From NCBI GenBank assembly GCA_031265345.1, contig JAISCU010000339.1, positions 1 to 19,190 on the forward strand: DNA of 19,190 nucleotides, written 5' to 3'. The position numbers and the translations under genes were made by a program. Origin of the DNA: Bifidobacteriaceae bacterium (GTDB lineage Bacteria > Actinomycetota > Actinomycetes > Actinomycetales > WQXJ01). The notes beneath the pieces were generated by a model. The model did no database searches. It had not been told where the DNA came from and was given only the letters and a program-made list of their open reading frames with translations. Positions 6,968 through 15,956 of this stretch are shown one piece after another (position 1 is the first letter of the stretch; every line of letters begins with the position of its first letter).

Positions 6968-8322
6968 GCACCTTGGCCCCCCTCCTCACCTCCCGTTGGG
7001 GCAACGAGCGGTCCTGGACGTTGGACGCCTACCGCCGGTCCGGTGGCTATGGCGCGTTGGCGAAGGCCCTGAAGATGGACCCAGCCGAGGTCTTGAACAC
7101 GGTCAAAGACTCGGGCCTGCGCGGTCGCGGCGGGGCCGGGTTCCCGACCGGCGTGAAATGGTCCTTCTTGCCGCCACCGGACGGCGGACCGCGCTATCTG
7201 GTGGTCAACGCCGACGAATCCGAGCCCGGCACCTGCAAGGACATCCCGCTGATGATGGCCGATCCGCATTCGCTGATCGAAGGCGTCATCATCACGTCGT
7301 TCGCCATCGGCTGCCATCACGCCTTCATCTACCTGCGCGGCGAGGTGGTGCACGTCTACCGGCGCCTGCTGGCGGCGGCGGACGAGGCCCGCGCGGCCGG
7401 GCTGCTCGGAGACTCGGTCATGGGTTCGGGCTTCAGCCTCGAACTGACCGTCCACGCCGGCGCCGGCGCTTACATCTGCGGCGAGGAGACGGCCCTGCTG
7501 GACTCCCTTGAGGGCCGTCGCGGCCAACCGCGCCTGAAGCCACCGTTCCCGGCCGTGGCCGGGCTCTACGCGCGACCGACCGTGGTCAACAACGTCGAGT
7601 CGATCGCCTCGGTGCCGTGGATCGTGGAGAACGGCGCCGATTGGTGGAAGTCGATGGGCACCGAGAAATCGACCGGCGTGGCCATCTACTCGCTGTCCGG
7701 CCATGTCAAGCGGCCGGGCCAGTACGAGGCGCCCCTCGGCATCACCATGCGCGAGTTGCTCGAATTGGCAGGCGGCATCCGCGACGGCCACGAGTTGAAG
7801 TTCTGGATGCCGGGCGGATCGTCCACACCCATGTTCACACCGGAACAACTCGACGTGCCGTTGGACTACGACTCGGTCGTGGCGGCCGGGTCCATGCTCG
7901 GCACCCGCGCGCTGCAGTGCTTCGACGAGACGGTCTGCGTGGTCCGGGCGGTCAGCCGCTGGATGGACTTCTACGCCCACGAGTCGTGCGGCAAATGCAC
8001 CCCCTGCCGTGAGGGCACCTTCTGGCTGCGGGCGGTGCTGCGGCGGATCGAATCCGGTCAAGGCAAAGCGGAGGACATGCAAATCTTGGAGGACATACCG
8101 GGATCGATTATCGGGCGGGCGTTCTGCCCGCTGGGCGATGGCGCCCCCTCGTCGCTGACCTCGTCGCTGAAGTTCTTCCGCGCGGAGTACATCAAACACA
8201 TCGAAGAGGGCCGGTGCCCCTTCGACCACACGGCTTCCTATCTATTTGAGTTCACCCCACGAAGTTCTCCGCTACGCTCCGATACTTCGCGGGGACCCCG
8301 AGGAAGGGCGGTGACCCCGTGA
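6964..8322 (+). CDS. nuoF: NADH-quinone oxidoreductase subunit F (51-kDa, NADH/FMN subunit)
   Basis: A 452-residue flavoprotein that binds NADH and FMN and passes electrons to the Fe-S chain. The Gly-rich nucleotide/FMN motif G-L-R-G-R-G-G-A-G-F-P is at 51-61, N-A-D-E-S-E-P-G-T at 82-90, and G-A-G-A-Y-I-C-G-E-E-T-A-L near 166-178. Cluster N3 ligands are Cys342, Cys345 and Cys348 (E-S-C-G-K-C-T-P-C-R-E-G-T) and Cys388. The start is GTG 6964, overlapping the nuoE stop as GTGA. The conserved fold ends around C-P-F at 418-420. The last roughly 22 residues are Arg/Ser-rich and encoded by an inverted repeat (8255-8294), so the native end of the protein seems to have been replaced or extended by repeat-derived sequence. 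Confidence 0.97.
   Translation: MSTLAPLLTSRWGNERSWTLDAYRRSGGYGALAKALKMDPAEVLNTVKDSGLRGRGGAGFPTGVKWSFLPPPDGGPRYLVVNADESEPGTCKDIPLMMADPHSLIEGVIITSFAIGCHHAFIYLRGEVVHVYRRLLAAADEARAAGLLGDSVMGSGFSLELTVHAGAGAYICGEETALLDSLEGRRGQPRLKPPFPAVAGLYARPTVVNNVESIASVPWIVENGADWWKSMGTEKSTGVAIYSLSGHVKRPGQYEAPLGITMRELLELAGGIRDGHELKFWMPGGSSTPMFTPEQLDVPLDYDSVVAAGSMLGTRALQCFDETVCVVRAVSRWMDFYAHESCGKCTPCREGTFWLRAVLRRIESGQGKAEDMQILEDIPGSIIGRAFCPLGDGAPSSLTSSLKFFRAEYIKHIEEGRCPFDHTASYLFEFTPRSSPLRSDTSRGPRGRAVTP
8255..8294. repeat. Inverted repeat inside the 3' end of nuoF
   Basis: CCCCACGAAGT (8255-8265) and ACTTCGCGGGG (8284-8294) are reverse complements except for one position (10 of 11 pairs), separated by 18 bases that contain CTCCG twice (CTCCGCTACGCTCCG, 8267-8281). 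The unit is read in frame as the Arg/Ser-rich tail of NuoF and lies just before the nuoG ribosome site (AGGAAGGG, 8301-8308). The stem could fold in the mRNA next to that site. Dyads of this build are typical of small dispersed palindromic repeats, but copy number cannot be seen within one window. Confidence 0.5.
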
Positions 8323-10823
8323 GCGCGCCAGACCTGGTCACCTGCACCATCGACGGCATCGAGGTGTCGGTGCCCAAGAACACCCTGATCATCCGGGCGG
8401 CCGAGGAGGCCGGGATCATGATCCCGCGCTTCTGCGACCACCCGTTGCTGAAGCCGGTGGCGGCCTGCCGCCAGTGCTTGGTGGACGTCGCCTCCCCGGC
8501 TGGCCCCGAAGGCAAGCTGCGGGCATTCCCGAAGCCGCAACCGGCCTGCGCCATGACCGTGACCCCCGGCATGGTGGTAGGCACCCAACTGACCTCGAAG
8601 GCCGCCAAAGACGCCCAGGAGCAGGTGGCGGAGTTGATCTTGATCAACCACCCGCTCGATTGCCCCATCTGCGACAAGGGCGGGGAGTGCCCGCTGCAGA
8701 ACCAGGCCATGTCCGCCGGGCGGCCGGTGTCGCGCTTCACGGAGAAGAAGAACACCTTCGCCAAGCCGCTGTCCCTGACGCCGCAGATCCTGCTGGACCG
8801 CGAGCGCTGCGTGCTCTGCCAGCGCTGCACCCGCTTCGCCGCCCAGATCCCCGGCGATCCGTTCATCGCCTTGCAGCTGCGCGGCGCCAGCCAGCAGATC
8901 GGCCGGTTCGACGCCGACGTGCTGGGCGTGGCCGGGGTCCCGGACGAGCAGGCCGACGAGTTGGTCGGGGACATCCCGGCCGTGGACGGGCAACCGTTCG
9001 CGGGCTACTTCGCCGGGAACATCATCCAGATCTGCCCGGTCGGCGCTTTGACCTCCGCCGAATACCGCTTCCGGGCCCGGCCGTTCGACCTGGTCAGCAC
9101 CGAGACCGTGGCGGAGCATGATTCCAACTGCTCGGCCATCCGGGTGGATTACCGGCGCGGCACCGTGCTCAGGCGCTTGTCCGGCGACGATCCGTCGCTG
9201 AACCAGGAGTGGATCAGCGACAAGGACCGCTTCGGCTTCCGCTGGCAGGTGGCGCCGGACCGGCTGGCTCGCCCGCTGGTCCGCCGTGACGGCGAACTGG
9301 TCGAGGTGTCGTGGCCGGAGGGCATCCGGGCCGCCGCTGCGATCCTCGGTCAGGCCAAGCGCGCCGCCGTGCTGCCGGGCGGTCGGCTGACGCTCGAGGA
9401 CGCCTACGCCTATTCGGTCTTCGCCCGCGCGGTCCTCGGGACGGACTCGGTCGATTTCCGGTCGCGTCCCTCCAGCCGCGAGGAGGCCCAGTTCTTGGCG
9501 CACTTCGTGGCTGGTTCCGGAACTGGCGTGACGATGGATGAGTTGGTCCAGGCGCCCGCTGTGCTGCTGGCCGGGTTCGAGCCCGAGGACGAGGGCGGGA
9601 TCATGTTCCTGCGCCTGCGCGAAGCCGGGACCAAGGTCTACTCGATAGCCCCGTTCGCCTCGCGCGGGCTGAGGCGCTTGAACGGCCAGCTCCTGCAAAC
9701 CCCACCCGGCGCAGAGGCCGAGGCTCTCACCCATTTGGCGAACGCCTCAACAGAAATGGGGACAGTCCCCAATTCTGCCGACGATGCCGCTGGGCTGGCC
9801 GCCGCGCTGGCAGGGGGCGTGATCGTGGTCGGCGAACGCCTGGCGACCTCGCCGGGCGCCTACACCGCCGCCCTCGACGCCGCCCAGCGCTTGGGCGCCA
9901 AGTTGGTCTGGATCCCGCGCCGCGCCGGCGAGCGGGCTGCCCTCGAGGCGGGGCTGCTGCCGGGCCTGGCGCCAGCCGGCCGGATGATCGAAGATTTGGA
10001 CGCCGATGCCGCCGAGACAGTCTTCGGGGGAGCGCTGGGCCTCGATCCAGGGCTCGACCTGCCAGGCATCATCGCGGCGGCCGCGGCGGGCGAGATCGAC
10101 ACCCTGCTGGTCGGCGGCCTGGAAGTGGCGGACCTGCCCGATCCGAAAGCCGCTTCGGCGGCCTTCGAGGCGGCCAAGGTGGTGGCCCTGCAAGTCCGCG
10201 GCGACGCCATGAGGGCCTGGGCGGACGTGGTCCTGCCGGTCGCGCCGCCGCAGGAGAAGGCCGGCACCTTCATCAACTGGGAGGGCCGGATGCGCCCCTT
10301 CCCGCAAGTCCTGACCTCGACGGCACTCTCGGACGCGAAGGTGCTACAGGTCTTGGCCGACGCGCTCGGCTTCGAGGCCCGGATCGGCGAGTTGGCGACG
10401 GCCCATCAAGTTCTGCGCTGGCTGGGAGAACCGCCCGCGCGTCCGCCCGCTCCGGCGGTCGCGCCGGTCGCCGCCGCGGCCCCGGCGAGCGGGCAAGCCC
10501 GGTTGTCGACCTGGCGCTATCTGGTGGACGATTCGGCCGGGCTGGACGGCGAACCCCACCTAGCGGCATCGGCCCCCGCTCCCAGAGCCAGGGTGAGCGC
10601 TGCCACGGCTGAAACCGTGGGTGTGGGACCAGGCGACTGCCTCGACGTCTCGACCGCCGTCGGCACTATCAGCCTGCCGGTCGCGATAGACGACCTGCCC
10701 GGGGACGTGGTCCACCTGCCCGCCAAGTCGCCCGGTAGCTGGGTGGGAGCGGTCCTGGCGGCGGTGGACGGCGACCTGGTCGATATATCCGCTGGTCGCA
10801 GCGTCAAGGAGGTTGAGCAATGA
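8319..10823 (+). CDS. nuoG: NADH-quinone oxidoreductase subunit G (75-kDa type)
   Basis: An 834-residue Fe-S subunit carrying electrons from NuoF towards NuoI. The N-terminal 2Fe-2S (N1b) ligands are Cys39, Cys50, Cys53 and Cys77. The next cluster has His111, Cys115, Cys118 and Cys124 (H-x3-C-x2-C-x5-C). The following one has Cys164, Cys167, Cys170 and Cys239. The rest is a molybdopterin-oxidoreductase-like domain that binds no cofactor in complex I. The N7 ligands found in some bacteria are absent: the site reads V-A-E-H-D-S-N-C-S, and the distal Cys is Ser300 in E-W-I-S-D-K. A palindrome (9751-9777) is translated in frame as residues about 478-487, in a variable linker. GTG 8319 overlaps the nuoF stop; AGGAAGGG lies 10 bases upstream. 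Region 425-460 is Pro/Ala-free, but a Pro/Ala-rich linker occurs near residues 705-730. Confidence 0.96.
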   Translation: MSAPDLVTCTIDGIEVSVPKNTLIIRAAEEAGIMIPRFCDHPLLKPVAACRQCLVDVASPAGPEGKLRAFPKPQPACAMTVTPGMVVGTQLTSKAAKDAQEQVAELILINHPLDCPICDKGGECPLQNQAMSAGRPVSRFTEKKNTFAKPLSLTPQILLDRERCVLCQRCTRFAAQIPGDPFIALQLRGASQQIGRFDADVLGVAGVPDEQADELVGDIPAVDGQPFAGYFAGNIIQICPVGALTSAEYRFRARPFDLVSTETVAEHDSNCSAIRVDYRRGTVLRRLSGDDPSLNQEWISDKDRFGFRWQVAPDRLARPLVRRDGELVEVSWPEGIRAAAAILGQAKRAAVLPGGRLTLEDAYAYSVFARAVLGTDSVDFRSRPSSREEAQFLAHFVAGSGTGVTMDELVQAPAVLLAGFEPEDEGGIMFLRLREAGTKVYSIAPFASRGLRRLNGQLLQTPPGAEAEALTHLANASTEMGTVPNSADDAAGLAAALAGGVIVVGERLATSPGAYTAALDAAQRLGAKLVWIPRRAGERAALEAGLLPGLAPAGRMIEDLDADAAETVFGGALGLDPGLDLPGIIAAAAAGEIDTLLVGGLEVADLPDPKAASAAFEAAKVVALQVRGDAMRAWADVVLPVAPPQEKAGTFINWEGRMRPFPQVLTSTALSDAKVLQVLADALGFEARIGELATAHQVLRWLGEPPARPPAPAVAPVAAAAPASGQARLSTWRYLVDDSAGLDGEPHLAASAPAPRARVSAATAETVGVGPGDCLDVSTAVGTISLPVAIDDLPGDVVHLPAKSPGSWVGAVLAAVDGDLVDISAGRSVKEVEQ
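9751..9777. repeat. 27-base near-perfect palindrome inside nuoG
   Basis: The left arm CAGAAATGGGGAC (9751-9763) and right arm GTCCCCAATTCTG (9765-9777) are reverse complements at 12 of 13 positions around a single central A. It is AT-flanked and unlike the surrounding codon use. It is translated as T-E-M-G-T-V-P-N-S-A without breaking the frame, in a stretch that relatives fill with unconserved residues. The GGGGAC-x-GTCCCC core is the kind of sequence found in dispersed REP-like palindromes mobilised by IS200/Y1-type transposases. That link is inference from shape and core; no transposase is in the window. Confidence 0.6.
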
Positions 10824-12169
10824 TTGCCAGCGTGTTGGCCGCCGAGGCGGCCGCAGGTGGTGAGGTGGTGGCCGATTTCAGTGACGACAACGGCTGGATC
10901 GTGGCGGTCAAAGCCATCTTGATCCTGATCTGCGCCCTGGTCTCGGTCATCATCGCGATCTGGTTCGAACGCAAAGTGGTGGCCCGCCTGCAGCAACGGA
11001 TCGGCCCCAACGTGCGCGGTCCCTTCGGGCTGTTCCAGTTGGTCTTCGACGCGCTGAAGCTCCTGCTCAAAGAGGACATGAACGTCTCGCGGGCGGACAA
11101 ACTGACCTACATCGTGGCCCCCGGCATCTCGGTGGCGGCCTCGCTGATGGTCTTCGCGGTCATCCCCATCGGCGGCCAGGTCACCATCCCCTTCACGGAA
11201 CGCTCCACACCGCTGCAGTTGACCGATTTCCCAGTGGCCGTGCTGTACATCCTCGCGGTCACAGCCGTCGGGGTCTACGGGATAGTCCTGGGCGGCTGGT
11301 CTTCGCGGTCCACCTACTCGCTGCTCGGCTCGGTCCGCTCGACCGCCCAGATCATCTCCTACGAACTGGTCATGGGCATGAGCTTGGTGACGGTGTTCAT
11401 CATGTCCGGCTCGATGTCCACCTCGACCATCGTGGGCGCGCAATCGAAGCTCTGGTACGGCGTCATGCTGGCCCCGAGCCTGTTCCTGTACATCATCGCG
11501 ATGGTCGGCGAGACCAACCGCTTGCCGTTCGACCTGCCGGAGGCGGAGGGCGAACTGGTGGCCGGATACATGACGGAGTACTCGTCGATGAAGTTCGCCT
11601 GGTTCTTCCTCGCCGAATACATCAACATGCTGAACGTCTCGGCGGTGTGCACCACCCTGTTCCTGGGCGGTTGGCGGGCGCCCTGGCCGCTCAGCTCGAT
11701 CGGGGACGGCGTGCTCAACACCGGCTATTGGACCATCCTCTGGTTCCTGGCCAAGACCTGGTTGTTGATGTTCGTCTTCGTCTGGATCAGGGGCACCGTG
11801 GTCCGGTTCCGCTACGACCAGTTCATGCGACTGGGCTGGAAGGGCCTGCTGCCGGTGGCGCTGGCCTGGATCGTGATCCTGACCGCCATCCGCGCGGTGG
11901 ACGAGTTCACCAACTACCACTTCAACGATTGGGCCGTGCCGATCCTGTCCTGGGTGGTGGTGCTGTTCATCATCATCTGGTTCTGGCCGGTGCCGGAACC
12001 ACCCCAGGACCAGCCGGACGAGCCGGTCGAGATCGACGCGTTCGCGGCCGGCTTCCCGGTTCCACCGCTGCCGGGCCAGGTGTTGCCGCCCTCGGCGAGG
12101 GCCGAGCGGGTGGCGGTGGCCGTGACCGAGGAGTTCGACGCTCCCCAGATCAAGGAGGAGGACCAGTGA
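10820..12169 (+). CDS. nuoH: NADH-quinone oxidoreductase subunit H
   Basis: A 449-residue multi-pass membrane subunit (about 8 helices) that forms the membrane end of the quinone tunnel and starts the proton-coupling path. Family signatures: W-F-E-R-K near 48-52, [11 protein letters not shown] at 58-68, [11 protein letters not shown] at 76-86, and [16 protein letters not shown] at 231-246, followed by G-Y-M-T-E-Y at 249-254. The last 55-60 residues after the final helix (from about 390) are a Pro/acid-rich cytoplasmic tail. ATG 10820 overlaps the nuoG stop (ATGA), 7 bases after AAGGAGG (10806-10812). The stop overlaps the GTG of nuoI. Confidence 0.96.
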   Translation: MIASVLAAEAAAGGEVVADFSDDNGWIVAVKAILILICALVSVIIAIWFERKVVARLQQRIGPNVRGPFGLFQLVFDALKLLLKEDMNVSRADKLTYIVAPGISVAASLMVFAVIPIGGQVTIPFTERSTPLQLTDFPVAVLYILAVTAVGVYGIVLGGWSSRSTYSLLGSVRSTAQIISYELVMGMSLVTVFIMSGSMSTSTIVGAQSKLWYGVMLAPSLFLYIIAMVGETNRLPFDLPEAEGELVAGYMTEYSSMKFAWFFLAEYINMLNVSAVCTTLFLGGWRAPWPLSSIGDGVLNTGYWTILWFLAKTWLLMFVFVWIRGTVVRFRYDQFMRLGWKGLLPVALAWIVILTAIRAVDEFTNYHFNDWAVPILSWVVVLFIIIWFWPVPEPPQDQPDEPVEIDAFAAGFPVPPLPGQVLPPSARAERVAVAVTEEFDAPQIKEEDQ

Positions 12170-12807
12170 GCCCGCGAAAGGACACGGCTCTCGATCCGAG
12201 CCGCAAGAAGAAAGGCTTCCTCGCCTCAGGCGTGGCGCCGTGGGCCGGTTTCGGGGTGACGCTGCGGACCTTCTTCGCCAAACCGGTCACCGAGCAGTAC
12301 CCGTTCAAAGGCAAGTACCCGGCGCCGTTCCCCCGCTACCACGGCCGCCACCAGCTCAACCGCTATCCGGACGGCCTGGAGAAATGCGTCGGCTGCGAGC
12401 TGTGCGCCTGGGCCTGCCCGGCCGATGCGATCTTCGTCGAGGCCGGCGCCAACACCCCGGACGAGCAGTACTCGGCCGGGGAGCGCTACGGCCGGGTCTA
12501 CCAGATCAACTACCTGCGCTGCATCTTCTGCGGCATGTGCATCGAGGCCTGTCCCACCCGCGCGCTGACCATGACCACCTTCTACGAGCTGTCCGCGCCG
12601 AACCGCGAGGACATGATCTACACCAAGGACGAATTGCTGGCGCCGCTCGAAGAGGGCATGTTGGCGGCCCCGCACCCGATGGTCGAGGGCCTGAGCGACG
12701 ACGACTACTACTCCGGCAAGGTCACGGGGCCAACCGACCAGCAGGCCGAATGGGTCGCGCGGCATCGTTCCGGGGACGGCGCGGCTCAGAAGGGAGGCGC
12801 GGCATGA
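12166..12807 (+). CDS. nuoI: NADH-quinone oxidoreductase subunit I (two 4Fe-4S clusters)
   Basis: A 213-residue ferredoxin-like subunit that holds clusters N6a and N6b and links NuoG to NuoB. The two motifs are C-x2-C-x2-C-x3-C-P at Cys74, 77, 80, 84 and at Cys119, 122, 125, 129. The Y-P-x-E-x-x-like entry is replaced by N-R-Y-P-D-G-L-E-K before the first motif, as in other actinobacterial forms. The final 60 or so residues extend past the ferredoxin fold and are acidic then Gly/Ala-rich. GTG 12166 overlaps the nuoH stop as GTGA; AAGGAGGAGG (12152-12161) precedes it. The stop overlaps the ATG of nuoJ. Confidence 0.96.
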   Translation: MSPRKDTALDPSRKKKGFLASGVAPWAGFGVTLRTFFAKPVTEQYPFKGKYPAPFPRYHGRHQLNRYPDGLEKCVGCELCAWACPADAIFVEAGANTPDEQYSAGERYGRVYQINYLRCIFCGMCIEACPTRALTMTTFYELSAPNREDMIYTKDELLAPLEEGMLAAPHPMVEGLSDDDYYSGKVTGPTDQQAEWVARHRSGDGAAQKGGAA

Positions 12808-13691
12808 ACGCCGGACTGACTATGTCCACCGCCGAACAGGTCCTGTTCTGGATCATCGGGCCGATCGTGGTGCTGGGCGCCTCGGCGTTGCTCTTCTCGA
12901 AACGGGCGGTCCTCACCGCCTGCTCGGTCATGGTCACGATGGTCGGATTGGCCTTCCTGTACGTCGGGCTGGGATCGCCCTTCCTGGGGATAGTCCAAGT
13001 CGTGGTCTACACCGGCGCGATCATGATGCTGTTCGTGTTCGTGCTGATGCTGGTCGGAGTGGACGTGTCGGACTCGTTCATCGAGACGATCCGCGGGCAG
13101 CGTTGGATCGGGGCCGTGTTCGGCCTGGGGCTGCTGGTGGTGCTGGCCGGGGCGGTGTTCCGCTCCACCTTCACTTTCGCGATCGGGGCCGAGGAGGCCT
13201 CGGGCGGGAACAACGCCGGGGCCGTCGCCGATCTGTTGTTCGGCGATTTCGCGTTCACGCTCGAGATCACGGGCTGCCTGCTGATCATCGCGGCCATGGG
13301 GGCGGTCATCTTGACCCACCGGGTGCGCCTGACCAAGCCGGTGACCCAGGGCGAGATGATGGAGATCAGGACCAAACGCGGCATGCGGCTGACGCCGCCG
13401 CCGGCGCCCGGCAACTACGCGCGCCACAACGCCGCCGACGTCCCCGCCATCGACGCCGAGGGCCAGATCATCGAAGACTCGGTGCCGTCCTCGCTGCGGA
13501 TGCGCGGCCAGGTCCACACCCTGCGCGGCCTGGGACAGGATTTACTCGAGGAGCGGGTCCCGAGCGCGCGGCGGCCGGACGTGGTCCCGCCGCCCGCCGA
13601 GAGGCCGGCCGTGGACTCCGCGCCCGACCAGTCCCCTGGCCGAGCCGGGAGCCCGCCTGATAGCCCGGCCGAACCGGAGGTGAAGCCATGA
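12804..13691 (+). CDS. nuoJ: NADH-quinone oxidoreductase subunit J, with long C-terminal tail
   Basis: A 295-residue membrane subunit with five predicted helices (about residues 13-31, 36-55, 60-85, 100-120 and 150-172). The third helix contains [13 protein letters not shown], the conserved segment with Tyr69-Gly71 that forms a bulge important in coupling proton movement. From about residue 175 to 295 the protein is a hydrophilic, Pro/Arg/Asp-rich cytoplasmic tail with no fold I recognise; bacterial cores are usually 165-200 residues, though long tails are common in actinobacteria. ATG 12804 follows GGGAGG (12792-12797) by 6 bases and overlaps the nuoI stop; an in-frame ATG at 12822 is a weaker alternative. 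Confidence 0.95.
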   Translation: MNAGLTMSTAEQVLFWIIGPIVVLGASALLFSKRAVLTACSVMVTMVGLAFLYVGLGSPFLGIVQVVVYTGAIMMLFVFVLMLVGVDVSDSFIETIRGQRWIGAVFGLGLLVVLAGAVFRSTFTFAIGAEEASGGNNAGAVADLLFGDFAFTLEITGCLLIIAAMGAVILTHRVRLTKPVTQGEMMEIRTKRGMRLTPPPAPGNYARHNAADVPAIDAEGQIIEDSVPSSLRMRGQVHTLRGLGQDLLEERVPSARRPDVVPPPAERPAVDSAPDQSPGRAGSPPDSPAEPEVKP

Positions 13692-13987
13692 GCGTCATGG
13701 CCTACTTGATCCTGGCGGCGGTGCTGTTCACCATCGGCACCGTCACGGTGATGGTGCGGCGCAACTCGATCGTCGTGTTCATGGGGATCGAACTGATGCT
13801 GAACGCCGCCAACCTCGCCTTCCTGGCCTTCTCTCGAATGTGGGGGAACGTGGACGGCCAACTGGCGGCCTTCTTCGTCATGGTGGTGGCCGCCGCCGAG
13901 GTGGTGGTCGGCCTGGCCATCATCGTGTCCCTGTTCCGAACCCGGCGCACTGTCAGCGTCGACGACGAGAATCTGCTGAGGCACTGA
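13688..13987 (+). CDS. nuoK: NADH-quinone oxidoreductase subunit K
   Basis: A 99-residue membrane subunit with three helices, related to the MrpC subunit of cation antiporters. The two buried glutamates needed for proton transfer are in place: Glu35 in G-I-E-L-M-L-N-A and Glu71 in [11 protein letters not shown] (E. coli Glu36 and Glu72). ATG 13688 overlaps the nuoJ stop (ATGA), preceded by a near-perfect ribosome site GGAGGTGA (13676-13683) with a short 4-base spacer. Length is exactly typical. Confidence 0.97.
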   Translation: MSVMAYLILAAVLFTIGTVTVMVRRNSIVVFMGIELMLNAANLAFLAFSRMWGNVDGQLAAFFVMVVAAAEVVVGLAIIVSLFRTRRTVSVDDENLLRH

Positions 13988-13990
13988 CCC

Positions 13991-15943
13991 ATGATCAACA
14001 ACCTCGTACTGGCCGCCGGTGAGGGCTCAGCCGATCAGGCAGCCTCTCTGGCCGGGCAACTGAGCTGGCTAGTGATCGCCATACCTCTGGTCAGCGCTGG
14101 CCTGCTGCTCGTGGTGGGGCGAATCGGAGACAAGTGGGGGCACCTGCTCGGGGTGGCGGCATCGGCGGCGGCTTTCGTGGTCGGCCTGTGGGCCTTCATC
14201 GACTTGCTGTCCCGGCCGGTGGCGGACCGCGTCCAGGACATCGCCTTGTTCACCTGGATCTCCGGCGGCTCCTTCACAGTGGACCTGGGTCTGAGGGTGG
14301 ACCAACTGTCCTTGACCTTCGTGCTGCTGGTCACCTTCGTGGGCACCTTGATCCACATCTACTCGGTCGCCTACATGGCGCACGATCCCGACCGGCGGCG
14401 CTTCTTCGCCTACCTGAACCTGTTCGTGGCGGCCATGCTGTTGCTGGTGCTGGCCGATTCCTACCTGGTGCTGTTCGTCGGATGGGAGGGTGTGGGCCTG
14501 GCGTCCTACCTGCTGATCGGCTTCTGGAACCAGCGGCTCGAATACGCCGTGGCGGCCAAGAAGGCCTTCATCGCGAACCGGGTCGGCGATGTCGGCATGT
14601 TGATCGCCATGATGATCATGTTCGCGCAGTTCGGCACTGTGTCCTTCGATGGCGTGTTCGCTTCCGCAGGGGCCGCTTCCGCGACCACGTTGACCTTGAT
14701 CGGGCTCTGCCTGCTGTTGGCGGCCTGCGGCAAATCGGCCCAGTTCCCGCTCCAATCGTGGCTGGGCGACGCCATGGCGGGTCCCACTCCCGTGTCGGCC
14801 CTGATCCACGCCGCCACCATGGTGACGGCGGGCGTCTACGTGGTGGTGCGCTCCGGACCGATCTTCGTGCACACGCCGGGCGCCCGGCTGGCGGTGCTGA
14901 TAGTCGGGGCCATCACGCTGCTGTACGGCGCGATCGTCGGTTGCGCCAAGGACGATATGAAGAAGGCCCTGGCGGCCTCGACCATGTCGCAGATCGGTTA
15001 CATGATGCTGGCGGCGGGCCTCGGTCCGGTCGGCGGGATCTTCGCGATCATGCACCTGGTCACGCACGGTTTCTTCAAGGCCGGGATGTTCCTGGGCGCG
15101 GGCTCCGTCATGCACGCCATGAAGGACCAGGTCGACATGCGCCGGTTCGGCAATCTCGACAAAGCCATGAAGATCACCTGGCTGACGTTCATGATGGGCT
15201 GGCTGGCGATCCTGGGCGTACCGCCGTTCGCCGGTTTCTTCTCCAAGGACAAGATCATCGAGCAGGCTTTCGTGGCGCCGGACGGCGCCATCTGGCAGGG
15301 TTGGGTGTTCGGCCTGGTGGCCATGTTCGGCGCCGGGATCACCGCCTTCTACATGTCGCGGCTGTTCTTCATGGTCTTCCAGGGCAAAGCCCGCTGGACG
15401 GACGGCCAGCACCCGCATGAGAGTCCGGGCCTGATGACGGTGCCCATGATCATCCTGGCGCTCGGCTCGGTCTTCCTGGGCCTGATCCTGACCGTCGTCA
15501 AGTTCGACGAGTACCTGGCCCCGGCGCTGGTCGAGGGCCATCACGGCGAGCCGGTCATCAACGCCTACGTGATCATGGCTTTGACTTTCGTGCTGGTCGT
15601 GGTCGGCGCCTGGATCGCCTGGGTTCGGTTCGGCTCCGCCAAGGCCGTGGTGCCGATCCTGCCTCCGGCCGCCGACGGCCTGGTCCGGGCGGCCCGCGCC
15701 GACCTCTACCAGGACACCGTCAACCACGCGCTGTTTGTCCGGCCCGGCCAGGTGTTGGTCCGGGGAACCACTAAGACCGATGACGATGTCGTGGACGGGG
15801 CCGTGCGCGGCCTCGCCTGGCTGTTCCAAGGCGTGGGCGGCCTGGTCGCCCGGCTGCAGAACGGCTACGCGCGTTCCTACGCGGCGACCATGCTGGCGGG
15901 CGTGATCCTCCTGACGGCAATTGTCCTGGCCGGCAGGATGTGA
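13991..15943 (+). CDS. nuoL: NADH-quinone oxidoreductase subunit L (antiporter-like proton channel)
   Basis: A 650-residue, many-helix membrane subunit at the far end of the complex I arm, homologous to Mrp antiporter subunits. Conserved residues: Glu166 in V-G-W-E-G-V-G-L (E. coli Glu144 site), Lys248 in A-C-G-K-S-A-Q-F-P-L-Q-S-W-L (E. coli Lys229 site), P-T-P-V-S-A-L-I-H-A-A-T-M-V at 265-278, and K-D-D-M-K-K-A-L-A-A-S-T-M-S-Q-I-G-Y in the central region. The lateral amphipathic helix region follows near the C-terminus. ATG 13991 lies 3 bases after the nuoK stop; the upstream site (TGAGG, 13977-13981) is weak, so translation probably depends on reinitiation after nuoK. Confidence 0.97.
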   Translation: MINNLVLAAGEGSADQAASLAGQLSWLVIAIPLVSAGLLLVVGRIGDKWGHLLGVAASAAAFVVGLWAFIDLLSRPVADRVQDIALFTWISGGSFTVDLGLRVDQLSLTFVLLVTFVGTLIHIYSVAYMAHDPDRRRFFAYLNLFVAAMLLLVLADSYLVLFVGWEGVGLASYLLIGFWNQRLEYAVAAKKAFIANRVGDVGMLIAMMIMFAQFGTVSFDGVFASAGAASATTLTLIGLCLLLAACGKSAQFPLQSWLGDAMAGPTPVSALIHAATMVTAGVYVVVRSGPIFVHTPGARLAVLIVGAITLLYGAIVGCAKDDMKKALAASTMSQIGYMMLAAGLGPVGGIFAIMHLVTHGFFKAGMFLGAGSVMHAMKDQVDMRRFGNLDKAMKITWLTFMMGWLAILGVPPFAGFFSKDKIIEQAFVAPDGAIWQGWVFGLVAMFGAGITAFYMSRLFFMVFQGKARWTDGQHPHESPGLMTVPMIILALGSVFLGLILTVVKFDEYLAPALVEGHHGEPVINAYVIMALTFVLVVVGAWIAWVRFGSAKAVVPILPPAADGLVRAARADLYQDTVNHALFVRPGQVLVRGTTKTDDDVVDGAVRGLAWLFQGVGGLVARLQNGYARSYAATMLAGVILLTAIVLAGRM

Positions 15944-15956
15944 GGAGTAAAGAGGA

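Noticed and set aside
6772..8229. Long open frame on the minus strand opposite nuoF (485 codons)
   Set aside because: It is a shadow of nuoF in high-G+C DNA: composition is His/Arg/Gly/Asp-rich, no family is recognisable, and it has no ribosome site. The same applies to the other long minus-strand frames, such as those opposite nuoG, nuoH and nuoL.
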